A stretch of 52,525 nt of DNA, taken from contig NZ_JABCPZ010000052.1 in assembly GCF_013283785.1 (NCBI RefSeq), positions 1 through 52,525 on the forward strand, written 5' to 3'. Below the pieces are notes generated by a model. That model made no database searches. It was not told the DNA's origin and saw only the letters and a program-made list of their open reading frames with translations. Below, one piece after another: positions 19,017 through 25,936 of this stretch. The DNA comes from Nonomuraea antri. GTDB taxonomy: Bacteria; Actinomycetota; Actinomycetes; Streptosporangiales; Streptosporangiaceae. Position numbers and translations under genes: made by a program. Every line of letters starts with the position of its first letter. Position 1 is the first letter of the stretch.

Positions 19017-19489
19017 CCGTCGATCTCAACGTCGCCGCCAACTTCGCTGACCTGTACTACGCGGTCGCCGACCTGGGAGTGGGCCACTGACTGCGCGCTC
19101 TCCGGTGGCGAAGGCACGGCCTCTGATACTGCGGCAACTGGGCTTACTGAAGCGGGCTCCGATGTGGATAGGTGAGGTACGGAGGGCGAAGGCGCTCCCA
19201 GACGTAGGTTGCCTTGAACCCCTTTGACCTGAGTAACGTCCGAACCAACGGTGGAGTCGGTGACCAACTGATCCACGAGCGATGCCGGTCGAGGCGCTTG
19301 CGGTTTGAGGGTCAGAACGTGGGTGACCCAAACGCAAGCTGCTGACAAGGCGATCGCGATTGGCGCCCACCACCAGGTCCACTCGCCGTCATTGAGGATC
19401 TGATTCCCGGCTACCGCACCCCCTACTGGCAGCACCACTGACGCTGCCAGTAACAGTGGCCTACGCACCGGGGTCCCTGTTCGTGCCAT
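19013..19489 (-). CDS. Two-helix membrane protein with C-terminal amyloid-like motif; putative NLR effector
   Basis: A 158-aa protein. Two membrane helices (about 11-32 and 38-61) are joined by a short NDGEWTWWW turn. A long Pro/Ser/Val linker follows, with a degenerate motif (VGSDVTQVKGVQGNLRL, 81-97), and the protein ends in HSQVGDRVVQVSEVGGDVEI (137-156). That ending matches the N-terminal motif of the next gene at 12 of 20 positions. Small two-TM modules are known as membrane-perturbing effectors in CBASS and related systems, so a cell-death role is a fair inference, not shown here. It is the first gene of a two-gene unit (4-bp overlap downstream). No ribosome site is seen before ATG 19489; translation may be leaderless. 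Confidence 0.72.
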   Translation of the reverse strand: MARTGTPVRRPLLLAASVVLPVGGAVAGNQILNDGEWTWWWAPIAIALSAACVWVTHVLTLKPQAPRPASLVDQLVTDSTVGSDVTQVKGVQGNLRLGAPSPSVPHLSTSEPASVSPVAAVSEAVPSPPESAQSVAHSQVGDRVVQVSEVGGDVEIDG

Positions 19490-19495
19490 GGAGCA

Positions 19496-19526
19496 ACTAT
19501 GAACGAAAAGCTACTCACAGGCCCAA
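19496..19526 (-). promoter_or_regulatory. Candidate promoter of the two-TM/NLR operon
   Basis: On the minus strand TTGGGC (19526-19521) and CATAGT (19501-19496) are 19 bp apart. The -10-like box ends 6 bp before ATG 19489, so transcription could start at or next to the start codon. This fits the missing ribosome site. Judged by eye only. Confidence 0.3.
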
Positions 19527-19552
19527 CTAACGCAGCGCACAGCTGAGCTTCC

Positions 19553-19564
19553 CCGAGATCTCGG
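19553..19564. promoter_or_regulatory. Perfect 12-bp palindrome, candidate operator
   Basis: CCGAGATCTCGG is a perfect palindrome 64 bp upstream of the two-TM gene start and about 27 bp upstream of its candidate -35 box. The position suits a dimeric regulator, but chance cannot be excluded in GC-rich DNA. Confidence 0.3.
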
Positions 19565-19949
19565 AACACTGGACTGCGTACGCGCGGAGCCGGTTGCCAG
19601 ACTGCTGGGCTCCGTGGTCTGCTGACCGCAGCCGAGTTGGTCAACGGCAAGATCTTGCCGAGGCCCAGTGAAACCTTCGCCGGGATCTCCTTCTCGTGCG
19701 GTGGCTGGGCCTTGTCGCGCGGCTGTCATCTGTGGGCGAAGTCGGCGGAGATGAGCTCGGCAGTCCCGTTGGCGTGTTCCTGGGCGTCCGCGGCTCGGGG
19801 ACGTTCCTCGATCATTCAAATTCACAATTATCTCTGCTCGCGCCCTTTTGTTTCCCTCTCGACATCATCAGCTGAGTGGGATAGAACCACCTCTGTACTT
19901 TCCGCATCATGGCCGGTATCCGCCATGCTTCGCCCTCGAACGGAGACCG

Positions 19950-21770
19950 GTGGCCTCTCACGTCCAGCCCACCCCAGCGCTGCTTCCGCTCACGGGGGAA
20001 GACCCACACCAGATCGGCCCCTATCGTCTCGTGGGCCGCCTTGGGGTTGGCGGAATGGGAATCGTGTTCGCCGGGGTCGACTCCCGTGGAATTCGTACTG
20101 CAGTCAAATTAGTACATCCATCGCTCTCTTCTGACACGGAGTTCCGGACAAGATTCGCGCGGGAGATTTCGGTTTTGCGTCGAGTCGGAGGAGCGTGCGT
20201 TGCACGAATTCTCGCCTCGGATGCGAGCGCCGCGCAACCGTGGCTGGCTGCCGAGTACGTGCCCGGTCCGACGTTGGAGAGTCGCGTCAGGTCATACGGC
20301 CCCCTTCAGGGTGACGAACTGTACGGCTTAGCCGCCGGCCTGGCCGAGGCACTAGTCGCTGTGCACGCCCAGGGAGTCGTTCATCGTGATGTCAAACCTT
20401 CGAATGTGATTCTTTCGCCGACAGGCCCGAAGCTGGTCGACTTCGGGATCGCCCGTGCGCTCGATGCGACTGTCATGACTCGGACGGGAACTTTCGTCGG
20501 CTCGCCCGGCTGGGTAAGCCCCGAGGAGTACTCCGATGTTCCGGCGGGACCGGCTGCCGACGTTTACGGCTGGGGGCTGCTTGTTGTTTACGCGGCAACG
20601 GGGCTTCCGCCTTATGGCGTCGCCCGACCGGAAGTCCTTGCGCTCAAGGTTCTCCGCGATGATGTGAACACTTCGGCGGTACAGGGTCTGCTGCGTGGAA
20701 TTGTCGACAGGGCGCTGGCGAAATCTCCCCCTCGGCGGCCATCCGCTCAGGAGGTGATGAGCGCAGTGGCCGCGGCATGGCGGAGCCAGCACGGAGAAGC
20801 GCCGACCCCACAAGCCGACGCAGCTGCCGATATCACTGCCCGGCTGGACAGAACGTGGGTGATGAACGCGTGGGATACGCCTTGGCCGACCGACCATGGC
20901 CCTGCTATCGCAGGCCGCAGCCGTAGGAAGATCATCGCGGCCATTGCCGTGACCGCTGTCGTAGGAGCCGGAACTGCGGTCGCGCTCAACCTTGTCCCCG
21001 CAAGGACTGATCCGTCCGTTCACGGGCTGAACCCGGTCACCACACCCACACATGCAGCGATGTCGGCGAAAGCGGCCGCGAGCCCGACTGCCGATCAGAG
21101 CGCAACTCCGCGGCCCGCTTCCTCACCCGCACAAGCACCACCGGCCACGAGCGCAGAGCTTGCCGCGGCTCTCGACTTGGCGCTTGCCAATACCCCCGCG
21201 GCAGCGTTCACGTTCGAAGGCGGGTTCACCCAGAGCAGTTCGGGCAGCAGGACGAGCGGGCGACTTCTCAATCACGAGAGTCAGGATGACTTCGACATGA
21301 GGGTCCGGCCCTACGACAGCCCTGAGGCACGCTACATCGTCTTGCGCAGTTCGTCCCTCTACCGGAACAAACCCCACGCCAACGCTGAAGATCTGCTGAC
21401 GGTACAGCCGAGCGACCTCAATTGGTACCCCCTCATGGTCGCGGCTACGGCCGGACCGTCGATCGTTCGGGAAGTGGTCGCGCACGGTACGCGTATGAAG
21501 CGGAAGGGCCGTACCTACACCGGAACTCTCGCCGTTGAGAACACCAATGGGCTCCTGCGCTCTCTCTTTAGCTCATGGCTGGGCGGCGATGTCGCCGATG
21601 TGAGTCCCGATTCGTATATTACGTACAAGCTGACCATTGATCGTAATGATCGACCGATGAAGTTCAGTGTCGCATGGTCCGTGCCCGTGGGAAACGGTGG
21701 GATTTACAAGTCGGAATTCACCACTCTGTATCGGGACTGGACCTCGAGGGGAGCAATATCTAGGCCTTAA
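19950..21770 (+). CDS. Membrane Ser/Thr kinase with lipoprotein-like sensor domain
   Basis: A 606-aa receptor-like kinase. GTG 19950 is chosen because GGAG lies 4 nt upstream; the frame is open from 19848, but that part reads poorly. The kinase domain has GVGGMGIVF, TAVK, HRDVKPSN near 145 and a normal DFG near 164; the APE segment is SPEE. A juxtamembrane LDRTWVM motif, shared with the other two membrane kinases, precedes a helix at about 327-350. After a Thr/Ala/Pro linker, an outer domain of about 200 residues resembles the LppX/LprG/LolA-like fold in pattern (AFTFEGGFTQSSSGSRTSGR..., late YKLTIDRNDRP). It is divergent from the two-TM/NLR operon and shares its upstream region, so co-regulation is possible. 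Confidence 0.83.
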   Translation: MASHVQPTPALLPLTGEDPHQIGPYRLVGRLGVGGMGIVFAGVDSRGIRTAVKLVHPSLSSDTEFRTRFAREISVLRRVGGACVARILASDASAAQPWLAAEYVPGPTLESRVRSYGPLQGDELYGLAAGLAEALVAVHAQGVVHRDVKPSNVILSPTGPKLVDFGIARALDATVMTRTGTFVGSPGWVSPEEYSDVPAGPAADVYGWGLLVVYAATGLPPYGVARPEVLALKVLRDDVNTSAVQGLLRGIVDRALAKSPPRRPSAQEVMSAVAAAWRSQHGEAPTPQADAAADITARLDRTWVMNAWDTPWPTDHGPAIAGRSRRKIIAAIAVTAVVGAGTAVALNLVPARTDPSVHGLNPVTTPTHAAMSAKAAASPTADQSATPRPASSPAQAPPATSAELAAALDLALANTPAAAFTFEGGFTQSSSGSRTSGRLLNHESQDDFDMRVRPYDSPEARYIVLRSSSLYRNKPHANAEDLLTVQPSDLNWYPLMVAATAGPSIVREVVAHGTRMKRKGRTYTGTLAVENTNGLLRSLFSSWLGGDVADVSPDSYITYKLTIDRNDRPMKFSVAWSVPVGNGGIYKSEFTTLYRDWTSRGAISRP

Positions 21771-21821
21771 GGAATTCGGTCGTCCTGCGCTTGGGGCTAG
21801 AGCTGAGGCGAAGGCCGTTCC

Positions 21822-22424
21822 TCAATGCCAGGTTCCTTGAATGAGGCGTGCATCCTGGAAGCTGCCATCGGCGACGCGGCGTGAGACCTCCTCCCATTCG
21901 CGGATCACTCGCCGCTTGCCATCGGGGATGGTCGGCCAGTCTTCGCGAGTCACGGGCTTCCCGGCGTAGAGGGGGTCCCAGGTGATGGCGTGGAATGCCC
22001 CGATCTCCGGTACGAGGGTCTTCAGTACGTGGATCGTGCGGCGGTGGTACCACTTGCCCACGGCAGTGATGGTCAAGCCGGCTTTCAGGGCTTCGTGGAG
22101 GAACGGCAAGGAGAACTCGACGTTCTGCCAGGTGTTGGCAGACCGATCCTCGCACCGGATCGCGTCGTCGGGAACGCCTCGCTCGAGGAGGAGGCGGCGG
22201 AAGGTGCTTCCTTCGACGATGCCGTTGTGACGGTTGACGCCACCAGTGGCGATGATCAGCGGGGCGAGCCCACGGTGGTATTGCTCGGCTGCGATGTCTA
22301 CGGGCGGGACCTGGTTGGTGCCGAAGAGGATGAGCGCGGTCGGCTGGTCCTGCGGTGGAGGGGCTGCGATGTCGACGAATGCGGTGATGGTGGCGATGTG
22401 GTCGGGGCTGAGATCGTCGGTCAT
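21822..22424 (-). CDS. YdcF-like (DUF218) protein
   Basis: A 200-aa soluble protein of the YdcF/DUF218 family. Visible hallmarks are ALILFGTNQVPP near the N-terminus, LIIATGG followed by Asn, EDRSANTWQNVEFS, and a C-terminal HAITWDPL segment. The family has a Rossmann-like fold; E. coli YdcF binds SAM, and other members act in envelope metabolism, but no reaction is settled. There is no membrane anchor, so it should be cytosolic. Its ATG overlaps the stop of the XRE-TPR regulator by 4 bp, so the two are co-expressed. The family assignment is good; the role is unknown. Confidence 0.75.
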   Translation of the reverse strand: MTDDLSPDHIATITAFVDIAAPPPQDQPTALILFGTNQVPPVDIAAEQYHRGLAPLIIATGGVNRHNGIVEGSTFRRLLLERGVPDDAIRCEDRSANTWQNVEFSLPFLHEALKAGLTITAVGKWYHRRTIHVLKTLVPEIGAFHAITWDPLYAGKPVTREDWPTIPDGKRRVIREWEEVSRRVADGSFQDARLIQGTWH

Positions 22425-23806
22425 CCATGGTCCTCAACGACGACGGGTCCGGGCAGTTGCGTGCGAGGCTCTCGCACAGCGGCGAGGGCTTGCAGGTAGC
22501 GCGTGTGATAGTCCGCTGCTTGGCGGGCGTGTGCGAAGTGCTGTGTGAGTGCCTGGTCGAGCTTGCCTGCGAGCACCATGGTCGGCCATGCGGGACGGGT
22601 TCCGGCCAGGGCGGCGTGGGCGGCGGCGGTCGATTCGTCCAGGTGTCCGAGCGCGGCCTGGGCGAGGGCGAGGATGAGCAGGGAGCGGGCGTAGCCGGAC
22701 GGGTGTTCACCGCGGTGGCGTGCTTCTGGCTGGTAGACAGATTGGATGACGCGCTTGGTCGCGGTCACCGCTTCGCGGTGATGGCCGAGGAACAGCAGGG
22801 ATGTGGCGGTGTAGGGCGGGTCTTCGGCCAAGGCGATCGAGAAGGCGCCGACCTCGGGGGTCCGCGGGGGAAGCGTTGCGATGGCCTGGCCTGCTTCACG
22901 TCGGGCGGCGGCCATGCCGGTGGCGTCGCCGGCCGTCGCTGCCGCACGCATCTCTTGTGAGGCCAGCTTGGCGTGGATGACGGTCCCTCGGGGTGCGCTC
23001 TGCCGGCCTTTCGCGGCGAGCACGGCTGACTGGCGTGGCTGCCCCTGGTACCAGGCGATCATGGCCTTGGTGAGGGCGGCCCACGCAGCCAGTTCGGGTT
23101 GTCCTGCTTCTTGGCCGCGGTGCTCGGCGTCGCAGCACCAGACGCGGGCGGCTGCGTGCTCGCCCAGGTCGCAGGCCGCTACGGACAGCAGGTGGGAGAG
23201 CCAGCCGTTCGCGATGACGAGCTCTGTGCGCAGCGGTGCGGAGCCGGCGGTGTCGAGGATGGCGCTGGCGTAGGTCCTGACCGTGAGGAGTTCGTCATAG
23301 ACGTCCGCCGGAGGCTGGGAGCAGATCGTCAGCGCGTAATGGTCGATCAGTTCGCCGAGGCTGTCCACCACACTGCTGAGACGGTCATTGCCGATCACGT
23401 TGAGCGCTTGGACGACGCGGTGGTTCGCGTGCTGGTTCAAGGCGGGCATGGCGGCGGCCGCTGTGAGGCCATGTCTCAGGAGGGTCCGGCGTAGCACGTC
23501 GCTCACCTGCTCTGCGTCGTCTCTCGACGAGCCAGTGTAGGGAGCGGGAGGGAGCTTCTTCCTGTCCGGCGCGTTCTTCAGCGTCGTCACGTCCACGTGG
23601 AGGACGTCCGCCAGCGCGGGGAGCCATGAGGTCGGCCTGACGCGGCCTTGTTCCCATCGGCCGATCTCGTGCCGGGTGAGGGTGAATGTGCCGGTGATGG
23701 CGCACAACCCGTCCGCGACCTGCTGCTGCGTCATTCCGGCGGACTTGCGCAGGTGTTTGAGCAGGTCCGGAAGTGGGAGGTTCAGAGCTTCCACCTGGTG
23801 GTCCAT
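22421..23806 (-). CDS. XRE-family regulator with TPR-like C-terminal region
   Basis: A 461-aa protein. Residues about 12-70 form an HTH_3 domain (LLKHLRKSAGMTQQQVADGL...EIGRWEQGRVRPTS). The rest is an all-helical TPR-like region with repeated Ala-rich helices such as AAWAALTKAMIAWYQGQPRQSAVLA. This layout is common among actinomycete regulators that sense peptides or small molecules. It is the first gene of a two-gene unit with the YdcF-like protein. The start at 23806 has no strong ribosome site, but the HTH begins soon after, so little can be missing. The target operator is not seen. Confidence 0.8.
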   Translation of the reverse strand: MDHQVEALNLPLPDLLKHLRKSAGMTQQQVADGLCAITGTFTLTRHEIGRWEQGRVRPTSWLPALADVLHVDVTTLKNAPDRKKLPPAPYTGSSRDDAEQVSDVLRRTLLRHGLTAAAAMPALNQHANHRVVQALNVIGNDRLSSVVDSLGELIDHYALTICSQPPADVYDELLTVRTYASAILDTAGSAPLRTELVIANGWLSHLLSVAACDLGEHAAARVWCCDAEHRGQEAGQPELAAWAALTKAMIAWYQGQPRQSAVLAAKGRQSAPRGTVIHAKLASQEMRAAATAGDATGMAAARREAGQAIATLPPRTPEVGAFSIALAEDPPYTATSLLFLGHHREAVTATKRVIQSVYQPEARHRGEHPSGYARSLLILALAQAALGHLDESTAAAHAALAGTRPAWPTMVLAGKLDQALTQHFAHARQAADYHTRYLQALAAVREPRTQLPGPVVVEDHG

Positions 23807-24214
23807 TCCGGTCGGCGTGTGGGCATGGTGTGGGCACGCATCGTGTGCCCCTCCATCGTCTCCTCAGCCGGGGGGATGCTGCACAAGGATCGCCACGGCG
23901 AGCCCGAGCATCGGGTTCCGGGCAACGGAGACACCGCACCTATTGGACTAATTGAGGTACACGCCGATGAACGCCGTCACCGTTTCGCCGGGTAACGCCC
24001 TCGCCTCTATGGAGGGCATGTCATCGCTGATCGATGTTGGACGAGCCACCGTCCGGGACGTGTCGGGATTTCGTCTCGTCGAGAAGCAGTCTCCTCGAGG
24101 CCATATGCATCGCGTGGCAGTGACTTGCTCTGGTATGGCCCGTTCGTCCATGCGCAGCGCTGCCGCGCGATACGCGGTCGGCCCGGTGTCCGCTCCCCGC
24201 CGAACCGCATCAAT

Positions 24215-24256
24215 GGGCGCAGGCCGGGCGCACCTGCTCGCGTTCGGCCTGCGCCC
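24215..24256. repeat. 12-bp perfect inverted repeat
   Basis: GGGCGCAGGCCG (24215-24226) and CGGCCTGCGCCC (24245-24256) are perfect inverted copies around an 18-nt spacer. They can form a strong hairpin. No T-tract follows, and no gene ends nearby on either strand, so a terminator role is unsupported. Confidence 0.6.
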
Positions 24257-24411
24257 GCTGATGGCTGACGACTTCTTCCAAGGCAGTCCCCGGCGGGTTC
24301 GGGTGAGACGCGGCTTCTCATGGGCTGTTCTGCCCTCTACGCATTCGCCGACTGAGATCGCCCCGCCCTGAAGTTCAACCATCCGCATGCTGGCTCGCCG
24401 CTTCTGACCAC

Positions 24412-24450
24412 CCTTTGCAAGGCCCGGGCGCCTTGCATCTCGCGCAAAGG
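24412..24450 (+). repeat. Two overlapping, mutually exclusive hairpins upstream of a small gene
   Basis: TGCAAGGC (24416-24423) pairs with GCCTTGCA (24430-24437). CCTTTGC (24412-24418) can instead pair with GCAAAGG (24444-24450). The left arms share TGC, so both full stems cannot form together. They lie about 150 nt before ATG 24604. Attenuator-like behaviour is speculative. Confidence 0.4.
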
Positions 24451-24603
24451 TCATGCCGATGGATTCCGGGATCGTTCTCGCGCTCCTACAGGTCACCAAG
24501 ATCCAAACAGGGTTCGTCCGCGGGTCGACGGGCGTCGCTTGCGGACCCGTTCCAGCTCCCCGCACGGTCTCCCGCCAGCAACCGCAGTGGGAAGGAGTCA
24601 CCG

Positions 24604-24912
24604 ATGACGAAAACCCGCCGCAGCTCGCGGCCGGCTGAGCTCGCGTCGATGTTCGAGTGGGAACCGCATGAGGGGTGGCGCGGGAGCGGCAGAGTGAGAG
24701 TCGTCGCCACCTCTTGCTGCGGGGTGTATGAGTTGGCGTCGCAAGGCGGGGAGTACTTCGTGCTGCGCCAGGACGGTAGGGGCGGCTACGAGGAGACCGG
24801 CCGGGGCCGCCACAGCCAGGCGGCAGCCGTCTACCGGAGCATGGTGCAGGAACATCGCCGAACCCATCATCCAGGGGAAACGCCAGAGTATGACCCCCTT
24901 GTGGACCACTAA
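24604..24912 (+). CDS. Small conserved-looking hypothetical protein
   Basis: A 102-aa protein I do not recognise. ATG 24604 is set by an excellent ribosome site (GGGAAGGAG, 24589-24597, 6-nt spacing); the frame is open further upstream. The N-terminus is basic. The middle, VRVVATSCCGVYELASQGGEYFV, followed by a Gly/Arg turn and an Ala-rich helix, suggests a small alpha/beta fold. No signal peptide or membrane helix is seen. It stands alone between the 800-bp stretch and the APH-like gene, which converges on it. No function can be given. Confidence 0.65.
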   Translation: MTKTRRSSRPAELASMFEWEPHEGWRGSGRVRVVATSCCGVYELASQGGEYFVLRQDGRGGYEETGRGRHSQAAAVYRSMVQEHRRTHHPGETPEYDPLVDH

Positions 24913-24998
24913 GGCGTGGCCACGTGAACGAGAGGGTCAAGCTCAACGAGGTCCCTCGCCTTCCACGGCAGGCATAGGGCGATCAGGTGGATGGGACG

Positions 24999-25826
24999 CT
25001 ATGCATCAAGGAGCGCGAGGACGCGGTCGGCCTGTCGCTGGAGTGCACCAGGTGGGTTGCGGGAGGCGAAGGGGCCGTCCGGGCCGAGCATGAGAAACCA
25101 TCCGAGTGCGAGCAGCCGGCGGAAGTCGCGTACACGGATGGCTTCGAGCGGTGCCAGGCCAAGGAGGGCCAGGAGGTTGTCACTGTCGAAGTGGCCATCG
25201 ATGTGGGAGATGTGCTCCGCTACTTCGGCCAGCTCGAAGGCGCGATCACTGCTTCCCGAGTCCTCCCAGTCGATGATGCGGACCTGGTCTGTGGCCGCAT
25301 CCCAGAGGTAATTGGCGAGGTTCCCGTCCGCCAAACCGAGAACCGGGGGGAGCGGGTTGGTGATGAGTTCGTCGGGAGCGGTCGTGGCCAGCCACGCAGT
25401 TCCGCGGGCGAAGGCTTCCGACACGCGAGGGTCCTTGCCGAGGTCGGGCTTCTTGTCGGCCCACATGCGGACCTTGGCCACCGCGGCGGCGGGATGCCAC
25501 GCGGCGGCCGGGAGCGCTTCGACGGCGTGGAAGGGGATGGCTTGGTGCAGGCGGGTCAGGGCGGTTGCCATCGCGGCGAGGTGCTCGGTCTTGGCACGCC
25601 GGCCCCGGAGCGGGACGCCGGGCAGGCGGCTCATCACGATGGTGGGTGGATCGGCCGTGAGGGCGGCCTGAACCGGTGTGGGGGCGAGGCCGGGGGCGTG
25701 TTCGGCCAGCAGCGTCAGTGCCGCCCACTCGCGTTCGGGCTCACGCCTGTCCCACGATCGGTATCGCTTGATGACGGTGTCGTCGCGCATGTCGATGTGG
25801 TGCGTGGTGGACTGCCCGACGCTCAC
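24999..25826 (-). CDS. APH-like phosphotransferase
   Basis: A 275-aa protein of the aminoglycoside phosphotransferase/choline kinase-like superfamily. The Brenner motif reads LADGNLANYLWD: the catalytic Asp and the Asn five residues on are kept, while the His of the usual HGDxxxxN is replaced. IIDWED supplies the metal-binding Asp. The N-lobe has MRDDTVIKRY with a candidate ATP lysine and MSRLPGVPLRG. GTG 25826 has AAGGGG about 7-8 nt upstream. It follows the glycosyltransferase gene by 110 bp on the same strand, so it may be the last gene of the nucleoside-type operon, phosphorylating an intermediate or the product (self-protection). Antibiotic resistance cannot be claimed. Confidence 0.78.
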   Translation of the reverse strand: MSVGQSTTHHIDMRDDTVIKRYRSWDRREPEREWAALTLLAEHAPGLAPTPVQAALTADPPTIVMSRLPGVPLRGRRAKTEHLAAMATALTRLHQAIPFHAVEALPAAAWHPAAAVAKVRMWADKKPDLGKDPRVSEAFARGTAWLATTAPDELITNPLPPVLGLADGNLANYLWDAATDQVRIIDWEDSGSSDRAFELAEVAEHISHIDGHFDSDNLLALLGLAPLEAIRVRDFRRLLALGWFLMLGPDGPFASRNPPGALQRQADRVLALLDA

Positions 25827-25936
25827 ACGATCGCCCCTTCTGCCGGCGTCTGTTTCATCCTGCCTGGTCGACCGGCGGGAATGGGGTCGAGGTTAGCGCA
25901 GGTCATGACCGGCGTCGCACGGGTTGGAACAACGGG

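Larger units (their letters stand above)
19490..19949. other. Divergent promoter region between the effector/NLR operon and a kinase gene
   Basis: No supported gene. It should hold promoters for both directions. A 12-bp palindrome and a candidate leaderless promoter for the minus-strand operon are listed separately. The stretch 19810-19910, upstream of the kinase, is AT-rich for this window, fitting a promoter, but I cannot fix a -35/-10 pair. Confidence 0.45.
23807..24603. other. About 800 bp without a supported gene
   Basis: Open frames exist (for example 23952-24371 plus, 139 aa), but none has a ribosome site with recognisable protein character. The stretch holds a perfect 12-bp inverted repeat and a pair of competing hairpins, listed separately. 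It lies upstream of divergent genes (XRE regulator leftwards, small protein rightwards), so it should include both promoters. A decayed gene is possible. Confidence 0.4.

Noticed and set aside
23948..24946. A 332-codon minus-strand frame across the gene-free stretch
   Set aside because: It overlaps the well-supported small gene at 24604 on the other strand and is low in complexity, Arg/Pro-rich, with no ribosome site.
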